Assembly (NCBI RefSeq): GCF_002907375.1
Contig: NZ_MIYK01000010.1
Coordinates: 124,001 to 188,000, forward strand
Length of the DNA: 64,000 nucleotides
Direction of reading: 5' to 3'
Origin: Fructilactobacillus lindneri DSM 20690 = JCM 11027
GTDB taxonomy: Bacteria; Bacillota; Bacilli; Lactobacillales; Lactobacillaceae
The position numbers were made by a program, and so were the translations under genes. Of this stretch, positions 15,240-25,203 are shown in pieces. Position 1 is the stretch's first letter, and each line of letters begins with the position of its first letter. The notes beneath the pieces were generated by a model. It was not told where the DNA came from. It saw only the letters and a list, made by a program, of their open reading frames with translations, and did not search any database.

Positions 15240-18011
15240 ATGGATCATAAAATGACAGATGACGATTACGCACAACTCCCTGTTGCCGAACTAGTGAAGG
15301 ATTTAGGTTCATCAGTTACTGATGGATTAACCAACACTGAGGTTCAGCAAAAGCTGAAGACTGTGGGGAAGAATGTCATTGAAAAGGGACAGAAAGAAAA
15401 TGGATTCTGGAATTTTATTAAGAATTTTACTTCCTTGATGGCTTGTCTCTTGTGGGTTTCAGGTGTGATTGCTATTTTGGCAGGAACTCCTGAACTTGGG
15501 ATTGCGATTTGGGCGGTTAACATCATCAACGGGTTGTTTTCTTATTGGGAAGAACACGCTGCTAAAAAAGCCACGGATGCTTTAAGTAAAATGTTACCTA
15601 CATATGTAAGTGTGATTCGAGATGGAAAAAAGATTCAGGTTATAGCTGAAGATTTAGTTCCTGGAGACTTAGTGGTCTTGCAAGCAGGAGATGCAATTCC
15701 AGCTGATGCGAGAGTTTTAAGCTCATCTTCGCTGCAAGTTGATGAATCAGCTTTAACCGGTGAATCTGTCCCTGTCGATAAATTTGCCGATTATAAACAT
15801 GGCGATGGAAAATTTGCAATTGATAATATTGTTTTCGCTGGAACGGTTGTTACTAGTGGAACTGCTACCGTAATGGTAGTCGAAACGGGTATGAATACTG
15901 AATTTGGTCAAATTGCCAAGTTGACACAAAATCAAAAAGGAACCGTATCGCCTTTAACTAAAGAATTAAACCGACTTACACGTCAGCTTTCTGTACTTGC
16001 TTTAGTAATTGGACTTGGATTCTTTGTGTTAGCTATTTTCTTTGTGCATTATCCAATTGCCAAATCATTTATTTTTGCATTAGGAATGATTGTGGCCTTT
16101 ATTCCTGAAGGACTGTTGCCAACAGTTACTTTGTCATTGGCACATGGAACGAAAGTTATGGCTAAAAAACATGCGTTATTGAAAAACTTGGATAGTGTGG
16201 AAACATTGGGTGAAACTAACGTGATTTGTTCTGATAAAACAGGAACGTTAACGCAAAACCAAATGACGGTTAATCACATTTGGTTGCCTGATAAGGAATA
16301 CACGGTTACCGGAACAGGTTATTTTAACAATGGAAAAATCCAGTTTAATCAACAAGATGTTAATTTAAAAAATGAAAAAGACTTATCTCTGCTGCTAGAT
16401 ATTGCACTTTTAAATAATGATACGAAAGTTCAAGGCGGCGAAGAAGGTAAAACCGCACCTAAAATTTTAGGAACGCCGACTGAAGCCGGCTTAAACATTT
16501 TAACAGCAAAAGGCGGGTTGGATTTAGACCAACGCATGCAAGCTACTCCTCGTTTGAAAGAATTACCATTTGATTCGACTAGAAGACGGATGACAACTTT
16601 GCAGCAAGAATCCGACGGCAAAGTTGCTGTGTATGTCAAAGGGGCTTTATCGAATATGATGCAGGTCTGTGACCGAATTTTAATTAATGGCGAAGTCCGT
16701 CCTATGACCAATGCTGATAAAACTAAAATCGATCAAGCTAATCAAGATTATGCAGCCCAAGGATTACGCTCATTGGCTTTTGCTTACAATACAATTGCAG
16801 CCGACGATGTTTCTAGTGCTATGATTGAAAATACAGAACAGCATCTGATTTTTGTGGGATTAGCTGTTATGCAGGATCCGCCTCGAGAAGAAATTTATGA
16901 TGCTGTGAAAAAGTGTCATAGTGCTGATATTAAAATCATTATGGTAACTGGAGATAGTTCTTTAACCGCTAAAAGTATTGCAGTTAAGATTGGGATTGTT
17001 TCTGACAAAGCCCGTGTAATTACTGGTGCCGAATTAAATCAGATGAGTGATGATGAATTACGTCAAGCAGTCAAAGGCGAAGTGATTTTTGCACGAGTTG
17101 CTCCAGAAGATAAATATCGAATTGTGTCAATGTGTCAGGCTAATGGTGAGATTGTCGCAGCCACTGGTGATGGAGTAAATGATGCACCGGCCTTGAAAAA
17201 AGCTAACATTGGGATTGCCATGGGAGTAACAGGTACTGATGTTGCTAAAGAAGCTGCCGATATGATTTTAACTGATGATAATTTTGCTTCAATCGTATCC
17301 GCAATTGAAGAAGGACGAACGGTTTACAGTAATATCCAGAAATTTTTGGTATATATCTTTAACAGTAATTTGTCTGAAGCATTTCCATCCTTACTATTTA
17401 TTATTTCAGGCGGTTTAATTCCGCTTGCCTTAACGGTAATGCAGATTTTAACCGTTGATTTAGGAACTGATATGTTGCCAGCTCTAGGTTTAGGAGCTGA
17501 AAAAAGTGAACCGGGGATTATGGATCGACCACCACGCAAACGGGATGCCCATTTGCTAAATAAAGGAATTTTATTAAAGAGTTTCTGTTATTATGGGTTG
17601 ATTGGATCGCTGGTTTCAGCAGATGCGTACTTCTTTGTCAACTGGCAATATGGTTGGCCAAGTGTATCATTAGCTCATGGCGGTTATGTATATGCGGCTG
17701 CTACTACTATGACTTTGGCAGCAATTGTCTTTTGTCAGGTAGCTACTGTGTTAAATTGTCGAACGGAAACCACATCATTGTTTAAGATTGGAATTTTTTC
17801 TAATCATCGAATTATGTGGGGAATCGTCTTTGAAATTTGTTTGTTGACATTTTTAATCTACGTGCCTTTTGTCCACGGACTTTTTGGAACTGCCCCAATT
17901 AATTTGCTAGATTGGATTTATTTATTATGTATTCCGGTTCCACTGATTTTAATTGATGAAGCACGTAAATGGTTTATCAGAAAATATATGAATAAGAAAA
18001 AAGCAGCATAA
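15240..18011 (+). CDS. P-type ATPase of the Na,K-ATPase-like (IIC/IIA) cation pump group
   Basis: A 923-residue P2-type pump. An N-terminal cation-ATPase domain precedes the first membrane pair; TGES (about 173-176) is the actuator loop; FIPEGLLPTVTLSL (about 286-299) is the ion-binding fourth span; CSDKTGTLTQNQ holds the phosphorylated Asp (about 331); GDGVNDAPAL (about 642) is the hinge; LTVDLGTDMLPALGLG (about 736) is the sixth span. PEGLLPTVT and DLGTDMLPA are closer to animal Na,K- and H,K-ATPases than to Ca pumps. It probably exports Na+ or another cation; selectivity is inferred. Monocistronic, with terminators on both sides. Confidence 0.85.
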   Translation: MDHKMTDDDYAQLPVAELVKDLGSSVTDGLTNTEVQQKLKTVGKNVIEKGQKENGFWNFIKNFTSLMACLLWVSGVIAILAGTPELGIAIWAVNIINGLFSYWEEHAAKKATDALSKMLPTYVSVIRDGKKIQVIAEDLVPGDLVVLQAGDAIPADARVLSSSSLQVDESALTGESVPVDKFADYKHGDGKFAIDNIVFAGTVVTSGTATVMVVETGMNTEFGQIAKLTQNQKGTVSPLTKELNRLTRQLSVLALVIGLGFFVLAIFFVHYPIAKSFIFALGMIVAFIPEGLLPTVTLSLAHGTKVMAKKHALLKNLDSVETLGETNVICSDKTGTLTQNQMTVNHIWLPDKEYTVTGTGYFNNGKIQFNQQDVNLKNEKDLSLLLDIALLNNDTKVQGGEEGKTAPKILGTPTEAGLNILTAKGGLDLDQRMQATPRLKELPFDSTRRRMTTLQQESDGKVAVYVKGALSNMMQVCDRILINGEVRPMTNADKTKIDQANQDYAAQGLRSLAFAYNTIAADDVSSAMIENTEQHLIFVGLAVMQDPPREEIYDAVKKCHSADIKIIMVTGDSSLTAKSIAVKIGIVSDKARVITGAELNQMSDDELRQAVKGEVIFARVAPEDKYRIVSMCQANGEIVAATGDGVNDAPALKKANIGIAMGVTGTDVAKEAADMILTDDNFASIVSAIEEGRTVYSNIQKFLVYIFNSNLSEAFPSLLFIISGGLIPLALTVMQILTVDLGTDMLPALGLGAEKSEPGIMDRPPRKRDAHLLNKGILLKSFCYYGLIGSLVSADAYFFVNWQYGWPSVSLAHGGYVYAAATTMTLAAIVFCQVATVLNCRTETTSLFKIGIFSNHRIMWGIVFEICLLTFLIYVPFVHGLFGTAPINLLDWIYLLCIPVPLILIDEARKWFIRKYMNKKKAA

Positions 18012-18017
18012 CAATAC

Positions 18018-18060
18018 AAAAAAGTCCAAGTAATTAAATTTTTAATTACTTGGACTTTTT
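18018..18060. terminator. Bidirectional rho-independent terminator
   Basis: AAAAAGTCCAAGTAATTAAA pairs perfectly with the run ending CTTGGACTTTTT at 18060. It lies between the convergent ATPase gene and proC. Confidence 0.9.
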
Positions 18061-18079
18061 GCATGTAATATTTTAATTA

Positions 18080-18844
18080 TTAAGAACCATTGGCTTTATT
18101 AACTGCTTGGTTAACGGCATTTCTAAAACCGTTTTGATCTAAGGCAACGACACCCTTAATCGTTGAACCGCCAGGAGAAGTTACCTGATCTTTTAAGATG
18201 GCTGGATTAGTTTTGGTATCAAGAGCTAACTTAGCACTACCAAACACCATGCTGGAAGCCACTTCATATGAAGTTTCACGATCTAAGCCATTTTGCACGG
18301 CTGCATCAGAGAGGGCACTTAAAAAGACATCTACAAATGCTGGACCGCATCCTGCGACTGTTCCTACAATACCAAGATCTTTTTCTGCAACAGGAACCAA
18401 TGTACCAAGTGATTTCAAGATGGAATCAGCAGTTTCCTGATCTTTTTCAGTCGCAGTGTCAGATTTAGCCATGGCAATACAACCAGCATTAACTGCAACT
18501 GGAATATTAGGAACGATTGCAACTACTGAATTATCTGGAAAGACTTCTTTAAGTGAATCAGGAGAAACACCTTGAGCAGCTGAAATAATGATTGTAGAAG
18601 GTTTTAACTTCACACTGTCCAAGATGTTGATGGTAATAGCAGCTGGAGTGGTAATGAACAACACATCCAAATTACTTAAATCGTCGTTTTTTGAAATTTG
18701 GAAACCGATTTCTTTTTGGAAATTTAAGAGACGTTCGTTTACATGGTGACCTTTTACAAAAATATTATTTACATCATATTTGTTGGCTAAGCCGCGAATG
18801 ATGGCACTGCCCATGTGTCCAGCACCTAAGATACCAATATTCAT
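18080..18844 (-). CDS. proC: Pyrroline-5-carboxylate reductase
   Basis: A 254-residue NAD(P)H-dependent enzyme catalysing the last step of proline synthesis. GILGAGHMGSAIIRGL is the N-terminal dinucleotide-binding loop; LFITTPA and IISAAQGV follow the Rossmann strands; VAGCGPAFVDVFLSAL and VTSPGGSTIKGVVAL are the ProC-specific dimer and active-site helices near residues 165-235. Length is slightly below the usual 265-280. proA and proB are not adjacent, so it may act on pyrroline-5-carboxylate made elsewhere. Confidence 0.9.
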   Translation of the reverse strand: MNIGILGAGHMGSAIIRGLANKYDVNNIFVKGHHVNERLLNFQKEIGFQISKNDDLSNLDVLFITTPAAITINILDSVKLKPSTIIISAAQGVSPDSLKEVFPDNSVVAIVPNIPVAVNAGCIAMAKSDTATEKDQETADSILKSLGTLVPVAEKDLGIVGTVAGCGPAFVDVFLSALSDAAVQNGLDRETSYEVASSMVFGSAKLALDTKTNPAILKDQVTSPGGSTIKGVVALDQNGFRNAVNQAVNKANGS

Positions 18845-18925
18845 AAATAAAACTCCTTTTGATTAATATTATTTTCCCAAGTATAACATGCACAATGCAA
18901 TTTTTTGAAGGAATTACGAATTGAA

Positions 18926-20287
18926 TCAGTTAGTAGGGGTTGTTGCTAAAGCCTGATCAAGATCGTCATTAGTAATGTTAGTTAAATCTTCAGTGCTAGG
19001 TTCGTCTTTTTGAAATGCAACTCGACGAGCCTGTGCTTGCAACATTGCTTGATAGACATTTCTGGCCCAGCGAGCATTTCCAGTTGGCTGATGTTTTTCA
19101 ATAAAGTTTTTAATTGTTTCTTGGAAATATTTTTCGTCACTTAGTTTGACAATTTCGTCATGAGTAATCATTTTAAATAGGATTTGGACTAATTCGTCAG
19201 TAGAATAATCAGCAAAGAAAATTCGATTAGGAATTCGGGATCTTAATCCGGGATTATCGTTTAGGAATTCTTCCATTTCATTGGTATAACCAGCGAGAAT
19301 TACGATTAAATCTTTTCGGTGATTTTCCATTCCAATAATCAACTGATCAATGGCTTCATGACCAAAATCAGTTGGGCTATCGGGATGGGAAAGCTGATAG
19401 GCTTCATCAATGAAAAGAACACCACCAAGCGAACTTTGAATGACCTTTTTAGTCCGATCAGCAGTAGTTCCGGTATAGTGGCCGACTAAATCGGAACGGT
19501 CTGTATTAACGAACTTGCTATCCTTGATGATGCCATTTTGATAGAGAATGGTTGCAAACAACTTTGCAACCGTTGTTTTACCAGTCCCGGGATCTCCGAC
19601 AAAGACCATATGTTTACTAATGCCGGCAGGAACTTTGAGACCGTGTTTTTCCCGAAGATTGTTTACTTTAGCAATCGCAATCATATCAGTGATTTGTTTT
19701 TTGGCACTCTCTAGCCCAGTTAAATTTTCTAATTCTTTTAAGGCATCGATGGAAGTATCTAATTTCTCGATGTTAAGGTTTAAATCATCACTGGATTGCT
19801 CGTTATTGTCACTATTAGAATCGGTGGTTTTGTTTTTAATATCAGTTAAATTAGATAAGTCTAAATCAGCAAGCGGCTGATTATCGTAGAGTCCGGCAGC
19901 GTATTCATAACGATCGTTGAATTTCGAAATATCGACTGTGGCAATATTGGAACTATCATCTTGTTCTAAACTGATTAGATCAACGAGGGGCAAAGCCTGA
20001 TTTAGTTTTTCAGCAGTGGTTTTTTGTTTTAAAGGAAAGTACAAATACATTTCACGTTTTTTAAAGTTAAAATTATAGCCGAAAGTATCTCCAATCACTG
20101 GACTAAGCAAGTTGTATAAAGTGACCATATTGTCAGTCCAGTCGGTAAAACCACCTTCATCATTTTGTACATGTTGATTGGACTTGATGTTTTTTATTTT
20201 AAAAGTTTTGGTTTCTAGATTACTGTCTAATTTATAGTTAGAGCGGTAAAACAACTGACCATATTCTTTTAATTCTTCAAAAGTCAT
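18926..20287 (-). CDS. CbxX/CfxQ-type AAA+ ATPase
   Basis: A 453-residue protein. The C-terminal 260 residues form a CbxX/SpoVK-like AAA+ module: linker helix (NLTGLESAKKQITDM), Walker A GDPGTGKTT (about 229-237), Walker B VLFIDEAYQL (about 289-298), sensor and arginine-finger segment NPGLRSRIPNRIFFADYS, and the lid helix GNARWARNVY. The N-terminal 180 residues contain no domain I recognise, apart from an Asn/Asp/Ser-rich linker around 150-170. Relatives remodel proteins (Rubisco activase, type VII secretion EccA); no secretion or Rubisco genes lie nearby, so the client is unknown. Transcribed alone. Confidence 0.82.
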   Translation of the reverse strand: MTFEELKEYGQLFYRSNYKLDSNLETKTFKIKNIKSNQHVQNDEGGFTDWTDNMVTLYNLLSPVIGDTFGYNFNFKKREMYLYFPLKQKTTAEKLNQALPLVDLISLEQDDSSNIATVDISKFNDRYEYAAGLYDNQPLADLDLSNLTDIKNKTTDSNSDNNEQSSDDLNLNIEKLDTSIDALKELENLTGLESAKKQITDMIAIAKVNNLREKHGLKVPAGISKHMVFVGDPGTGKTTVAKLFATILYQNGIIKDSKFVNTDRSDLVGHYTGTTADRTKKVIQSSLGGVLFIDEAYQLSHPDSPTDFGHEAIDQLIIGMENHRKDLIVILAGYTNEMEEFLNDNPGLRSRIPNRIFFADYSTDELVQILFKMITHDEIVKLSDEKYFQETIKNFIEKHQPTGNARWARNVYQAMLQAQARRVAFQKDEPSTEDLTNITNDDLDQALATTPTN

Positions 20288-20351
20288 AAATACACTCCCT
20301 TACTTATATGTCTAACCTATTTATTTTATAAGTAAGCGGGCAAAAAGTAAA

Positions 20352-20382
20352 CAAAAATAAAAGACGATTGCTCGTCTTTTTT
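20352..20382 (-). terminator. Rho-independent terminator
   Basis: AAAAGACGA (20359-20367) and TCGTCTTTT (20372-20380) pair around a 4-base loop, with a T-rich stretch following on the minus strand. It ends the phosphoglucomutase gene. Confidence 0.85.
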
Positions 20383-20392
20383 GGAAACTTAT

Positions 20393-22132
20393 TTATTTTT
20401 GTAATAATTCGTTGTCAATTGCTTTGACATAACTTTGTAAACGTTGTTTGGCAGCTTCAGCTGTATCAGCTTTTATTCCGACATAAAATTTAATTTTAGG
20501 TTCGGTTCCAGAAGGTCTGATTGCCAACCAGGTTCCATCTGCTAACCAGTATTTCAAAACGTTGGATTGAGGTAAATTGATTTTGGTTTGATGTCCATCT
20601 GCATCCGTTTTTTCAGAAGTTTGAAAATCTTCTAAGGCGGTTACTTTCACGCCATTAAATGAAGTTAATGGATGATTTCTGAAGTTCTTCATCAAATCAG
20701 CCATTTTCTTTTGACCATCAACTCCGTCAAATTCTTCTGAAATAGTTTTTTCTTCAAAATAGCCATATTCTTTGTATAATTCTTGCAAACCGTCATACAA
20801 TGTCATACCGCGCTTTTTGTAATAAGCGGCAACCTCTGCCAATAACATGGTAGACTGAATGGCATCTTTATCACGGACGAATGGTTTAATTAAGTAACCA
20901 AAACTTTCTTCAAAACCAAAGAGGAAGGTGTGATCGTGATTTTCTTCAAAGTTTTTAATTTGTTCGGCAATAAATTTAAAACCAGTCAAAACGTTTCGCA
21001 TTTCAATGCCATAACTTTTAGCAATATCAGTAGCTAATTCGGTTGAAACAATTGATTTAACTACCATTCCGTCAGCAGGAAGTGTTCCAGCATCTTTTTT
21101 AGCTTGTAAAATGTAGTGCAATAATACGCTGGCGATTTGATTACCGCTCATTAAAGTGTATTCGCCATCAGGCTGACGTACTGCTGCCCCGAGCCGATCA
21201 GCATCAGGGTCGGTGGCGATTAAAACATCGGCATTTTCTTTTTTGCCTAATTTGATAGCTAAATCAAACGTTTGGGCAAATTCTGGATTAGGGAATGGGG
21301 TAGTTGGGAATTCTGGATCAGCAATAGTTTGTTCAATCACTGCATCGTAATTTTTGAAACCAGCATCTGATAATGCTCGTCTAGCAATGATTTTTCCTGT
21401 TCCATGTAAAGGTGTGTATATAAATTTTAAGTCTTTCCCGACTTCTTTGATTAAATCATGATTGACATTGACAGTTTTCGCTTCTTTCAAGTAATCAACA
21501 TCAACATTTTCACCGACGATACTCATTAATTTTTCGTGACGCAGTTCTTTTTCATCTGCAACCGGAATTGCAAAGAGATCGTCAACTTTACGAACATATG
21601 AAGTCATCAAGTCTGATTCTTTAGGTGGCATTTGTCCACCATCGGCACCATAAATTTTATAACCGTTGTATTGTTTAGGGTTATGGCTGGCAGTAATCAT
21701 AATACCAGCATAGGTATGTAAATTGCGGACAGCAAATGAAAGTTCAGGTGTGGGGCGAATGTCATCAAAAACAAAAGTTTTGATACCATGAGCACCCAGT
21801 ACGCGGGCAGCTTCATGTGCAAATAATTGAGAATTATAACGGGGATCAAAACTAATGGCAACCCCGCGATCCCTTTCGGCTGGATCAAGTGTTTCCATTA
21901 GCTTAGCGAGTCCTTCGGTGGCTTGTCGAACCGTATAAATGTTCATTCGGTTAGTCCCAGCACCTAGCAACCCACGCATTCCAGCGGTTCCAAATGACAA
22001 TGAAGTACTAAAAGCATCTTCTTTAGCAGCGTCATCGTCTTTAATTTTTTCTAAATCTCTTTTTAGTTCAGCTGGCATGTCTGCTGCATTTATCCACGCG
22101 TTATATTTTTGATCAATTTCTGTTTTGTTCAT
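20393..22132 (-). CDS. pgcA: Phosphoglucomutase/phosphomannomutase (alpha-D-phosphohexomutase)
   Basis: A 579-residue enzyme interconverting glucose-1-phosphate and glucose-6-phosphate, feeding UDP-glucose for cell-wall glycans and glycolipids. Family blocks are complete: GTAGMRGLLGAGTNRMN at the start, TASHNPKQYNGYK with the phosphoserine (about residue 147), DPDADRLGAA for Mg2+ (about 309), GFEESFGYLI for sugar recognition (about 409) and RPSGTEPKIK for phosphate (about 541). Length fits the PgcA type. It probably works with galE, which lies on the other side of a divergent promoter region. Confidence 0.92.
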   Translation of the reverse strand: MNKTEIDQKYNAWINAADMPAELKRDLEKIKDDDAAKEDAFSTSLSFGTAGMRGLLGAGTNRMNIYTVRQATEGLAKLMETLDPAERDRGVAISFDPRYNSQLFAHEAARVLGAHGIKTFVFDDIRPTPELSFAVRNLHTYAGIMITASHNPKQYNGYKIYGADGGQMPPKESDLMTSYVRKVDDLFAIPVADEKELRHEKLMSIVGENVDVDYLKEAKTVNVNHDLIKEVGKDLKFIYTPLHGTGKIIARRALSDAGFKNYDAVIEQTIADPEFPTTPFPNPEFAQTFDLAIKLGKKENADVLIATDPDADRLGAAVRQPDGEYTLMSGNQIASVLLHYILQAKKDAGTLPADGMVVKSIVSTELATDIAKSYGIEMRNVLTGFKFIAEQIKNFEENHDHTFLFGFEESFGYLIKPFVRDKDAIQSTMLLAEVAAYYKKRGMTLYDGLQELYKEYGYFEEKTISEEFDGVDGQKKMADLMKNFRNHPLTSFNGVKVTALEDFQTSEKTDADGHQTKINLPQSNVLKYWLADGTWLAIRPSGTEPKIKFYVGIKADTAEAAKQRLQSYVKAIDNELLQK

Positions 22133-22290
22133 TAAATAGTCTCCTATAAAATTGTTCCATAAGTATTAATGCTATGCCAAATTATAGTTATTAATCTTAG
22201 TTACGTCAATTAAACTCGGATTTATTAGGATGATTTGGTACCTTATCTAGTTATGTTACAATATATATAAATTGAGTGGGGTGACTAAAG

Positions 22291-22566
22291 ATGAAATTTG
22301 ATTTTGAACCCGGACGTTTTTATGCAAATGACGAACAAGGAAATTTGGTTGCAGAAGTTAGTTTTACGGTTGAGGATGAGACTATTTTTATTAACCATAC
22401 TTTTGTAAATCCTGATTACCGTGGTCGAGGATTAGCTGGTAAATTAATGTTGGTGATGATTGATTATGCTGAAAAGCAACATCAGCAGATTGTTCCGGTT
22501 TGTTCTTTTGCACAGACGTTTTTTGCACGCAATACCAAATATAATCATTTATTAAGGAGAAATTAA
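22291..22566 (+). CDS. Small GNAT (YjdJ/Gtn-type) N-acetyltransferase
   Basis: A 91-residue minimal acetyltransferase. The protein starts with a two-strand sheet ([26 protein letters not shown]), then has [22 protein letters not shown], where RGRGLAGKL is the acetyl-CoA pyrophosphate loop, and ends with a helix and [14 protein letters not shown], typical of the GCN5-related YidJ/COG2388 family. The substrate is unknown; a compact size of about 90-95 residues is normal for this group. Its stop is followed after 1 base by galE, so the genes share a transcript. Confidence 0.82.
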   Translation: MKFDFEPGRFYANDEQGNLVAEVSFTVEDETIFINHTFVNPDYRGRGLAGKLMLVMIDYAEKQHQQIVPVCSFAQTFFARNTKYNHLLRRN

Positions 22567-22567
22567 A

Positions 22568-23566
22568 ATGGCAGTTTTAGTTGCTGGAGGGGCTGGATAC
22601 ATCGGCTCTCACATGGTAGATCGATTAGTTAATGAAGGTTATGACGTCGTTGTAGCTGATAACTTATCAACTGGTCATAAAAAAGCCATCAATCCTAAAG
22701 CTAAGTTTTATGAAGGCGATACTCGGGATGGCGAATTTTTAGACAATTTATTTGCAAATGAAGATATTGATACAGTGATTCATATGGATGCTTTTTCATT
22801 AGTATCAGAATCAATGAAAAATCCATTAAAATACTTTGATAATAACGTAGTGGGTATGATTGTACTTTTAGAAGCAATGAAAAAGGCAGGCGTTAAAAAC
22901 ATTGTCTTTTCTTCAACGGCCGCTACTTACGGTAATCCAGAACGGATTCCCATTCACGAAAAAGATCATAAAGAACCAATCAACCCTTATGGTGAAAGTA
23001 AGCTAATCATGGAACACATCATGAAATGGGTTGATAAAGCTGATGGAATTCACTCCGTCGCTTTACGTTACTTTAATGCTGCTGGTGCTAAACAAGATGG
23101 ATCAATTGGAGAAGACCATCATCCAGAAACTCACTTGATTCCAATTGTGTTAAAGGTGGCTGCTGGTCAGCAAGATAAACTAAAAATCTTTGGTGATGAT
23201 TATGATACTCCAGATGGAACTAACGTTCGTGATTACGTTCATATCTTAGACTTGGCGGATGCCCATATCCTAGCAATGGAATATCTTAAAAAAGGTAATC
23301 CTAGCAATGTCTTTAATTTAGGTTCATCAACTGGATTCTCAAACAAGGAAATTGTGGAAGCTGCTAGAAAAGTTACTGGTAAAAAAATTCCAGCTGAAGT
23401 TGCTACTCGTCGTGGCGGTGATCCCGATACTTTAGTAGCTGATAGTACTAAGGCTCGTGAAGTTTTAGGCTGGAAGCCAAAATTTGATAACATCGAAGAT
23501 ATCATTAGTACCGCTTGGACTTGGAAACAAAAACATCCAAATGGTTATGAAGACCAACAAGGCTAG
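22568..23566 (+). CDS. galE: UDP-glucose 4-epimerase
   Basis: A 332-residue extended SDR enzyme converting UDP-glucose and UDP-galactose. [14 protein letters not shown] (about 7-20) is the NAD loop, [15 protein letters not shown] the cofactor-side helix, SSTAATYG (catalytic Ser/Thr) and NPYGESK (Tyr and Lys near 141-145) the active site, with YFNAAGA and [14 protein letters not shown] in the substrate domain. Without galK or galT beside it, it more likely supplies UDP-galactose for envelope glycans than the Leloir pathway. It sits between a GNAT gene and an EamA transporter with very small gaps. Confidence 0.93.
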   Translation: MAVLVAGGAGYIGSHMVDRLVNEGYDVVVADNLSTGHKKAINPKAKFYEGDTRDGEFLDNLFANEDIDTVIHMDAFSLVSESMKNPLKYFDNNVVGMIVLLEAMKKAGVKNIVFSSTAATYGNPERIPIHEKDHKEPINPYGESKLIMEHIMKWVDKADGIHSVALRYFNAAGAKQDGSIGEDHHPETHLIPIVLKVAAGQQDKLKIFGDDYDTPDGTNVRDYVHILDLADAHILAMEYLKKGNPSNVFNLGSSTGFSNKEIVEAARKVTGKKIPAEVATRRGGDPDTLVADSTKAREVLGWKPKFDNIEDIISTAWTWKQKHPNGYEDQQG

Positions 23567-23569
23567 TCA

Positions 23570-24472
23570 ATGAAGAAAAATAAAACTTATTTAGGAGTTA
23601 TCTTGGCAATCTCTGGAGCACTTATGTGGGGAATTCAAGGACCGGTTTCTCAATTTCTGTTTCAAGATAAGAGTTTTTCAACTGAATGGTTAATGGGAAT
23701 TAAGATGTCGATAGCCGGCATCTTAATTTTGCTTTTTACCAAGTTTGTGCAAAAAAACTCTTTAATCACGATTTGGAAACAGAAAACCGCTTGGCTACGT
23801 TTGCTTTGTTATGCTGTTTTTGGTTTAGCCGGCGTCCAGTATTTTTTCCTGCTAACGGTCCGTGCTAGTAATTCAGCAACTGCTACGATTATGCAAAGTC
23901 TTGGAACTGTGATGATTGTGATTTTAACTGCGCTTATTTATCATCAATTACCATCCAAACCACAAGGAATAGCGGTATTGGTTGCTTTAGTTGGAACGTG
24001 GCTGTTAGTTACCAAAGGTGATTTGACCACCATTGCAATTGGTCCTAGGGCATTTGGATTAGGGTTAACCGTTGCTCTTGCTGGAGCTTTGCAAACCATG
24101 TTACCGGTAAAGTTAATTAAGAAGTTTAGTACGTTTGTCGTTGTGGGCTGGGCGATGGTAATTGGCGGATTGATTTTCACTTGTATTCATCCTTTTTGGA
24201 TGAACGCTCCTCATTTATCGCTGGCTGGAATATTTGGAGTAGCTTTTATTGTAATTTTTGGAACAATGTTGTCGTTTCTCTGTTTTACTTCCAGCCTTCA
24301 TTATATTTCTCCTACTACCGCTGGTTTATTAGATACTTTTGAGCCTTTATCGGCAACAATTGGGACAGTTGTCTTTTTTAACACTAGTTTTAATATATAT
24401 GAAATAATTGGTGGAATTTTAGTCCTTAGTACGGTCTTTATTCTAGCAATCAAACCTAAAAAACAATCCTAA
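23570..24472 (+). CDS. EamA/DMT-superfamily transporter
   Basis: A 300-residue protein with ten membrane helices in two EamA repeats. The first repeat begins ILAISGALMWGIQGPVSQF, and the conserved proximal motif VRASNSATATIMQSLGTV marks the end of the first half; KLIKKFSTFVVVGWAMVIGGL lies in the second. It probably exports or imports a small metabolite; the substrate is unknown. It starts 3 bases after galE. It is a distant paralogue of the two EamA proteins at 28047 and 29337, sharing the LTKGDL/ITKGDI-type half-junction. Confidence 0.82.
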   Translation: MKKNKTYLGVILAISGALMWGIQGPVSQFLFQDKSFSTEWLMGIKMSIAGILILLFTKFVQKNSLITIWKQKTAWLRLLCYAVFGLAGVQYFFLLTVRASNSATATIMQSLGTVMIVILTALIYHQLPSKPQGIAVLVALVGTWLLVTKGDLTTIAIGPRAFGLGLTVALAGALQTMLPVKLIKKFSTFVVVGWAMVIGGLIFTCIHPFWMNAPHLSLAGIFGVAFIVIFGTMLSFLCFTSSLHYISPTTAGLLDTFEPLSATIGTVVFFNTSFNIYEIIGGILVLSTVFILAIKPKKQS

Positions 24473-24487
24473 GTGATTGTTTTTTTA
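24458..24487 (+). terminator. Rho-independent terminator overlapping the stop
   Basis: AAAAAACAATC (24458-24468) pairs with GATTGTTTTTTT (24475-24486) around 6 bases. The stem begins inside the last codons of the EamA gene. Confidence 0.82.
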
Positions 24488-24564
24488 TTAATCTAATTGA
24501 ACACCATGTTGACTTAATAATAAAATAGATTAAAATAAAACTAAGAAAAAAAGAGGTGGAAAAA

Positions 24565-25203
24565 TTGGTAAAGCAACTGCGAAAAACAAATACCGTTGCC
24601 GAGATAAAAAATGCTTTTGTGGACTTAATTTATTCCAAAGGTTTTCGGTCTATGAATGTAACAGACATTACCCGAGCTGCGGGAATCGGTAGAGGAACAT
24701 TTTATACTCATTACACTGATAAGTATGATCTTTTAGAAAAGATTGAAGATGAGTTGCTTGATCAATTGCAGTCTGATTTAAAAAACGTGATGCCAAATGC
24801 GATGCAATGGCTGATTGTGGATAAAAACGCTGCAACACCAGCACCATTTATTTTGGAAACGTTAAATAATTTTTATCAAAATCGGCGTTTGATTGCAGCA
24901 TTATTGAGTGAAAAGGGAGATCCACATTTTATTGGCAAAGTAAAAAAAATTATTTTTGCTGATTTAGATAGTTCTTTAACGAAACTTGATAAGCAAGTTA
25001 CGGTTGCTGATAAAATACCCGAAGATTATGCCCGCGAGTTTACGATTGATGAAGTTATGGGTGTAATTGTATATTGGATTTCCAAAGCTCATCCGGAAGA
25101 ACCAGCTGAAGTTGCTCAAATTATTACTAAGTTACAAAATGAAGCACCAATGCAATTATTTTCCATGAAAAAGGATAAAGAAAGGAAGTCCAAGCATGAA
25201 TAA
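24565..25203 (+). CDS. TetR/AcrR-family regulator of the adjacent MMPL pump
   Basis: A 212-residue regulator (from the preferred TTG at 24565; a GTG at 24556 would give 215). The N-terminal helix-turn-helix is MNVTDITRAAGIGRGTFYTHYTDKYDLLEKI; the C-terminal half is a variable ligand-binding helical bundle. AGAGGTGG at 24552-24559 favours the TTG start because the GTG lies inside it. The MMPL gene starts 8 bases before the stop, so the pair is coupled and the regulator probably represses its own operon and the pump. Confidence 0.85.
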   Translation: MVKQLRKTNTVAEIKNAFVDLIYSKGFRSMNVTDITRAAGIGRGTFYTHYTDKYDLLEKIEDELLDQLQSDLKNVMPNAMQWLIVDKNAATPAPFILETLNNFYQNRRLIAALLSEKGDPHFIGKVKKIIFADLDSSLTKLDKQVTVADKIPEDYAREFTIDEVMGVIVYWISKAHPEEPAEVAQIITKLQNEAPMQLFSMKKDKERKSKHE

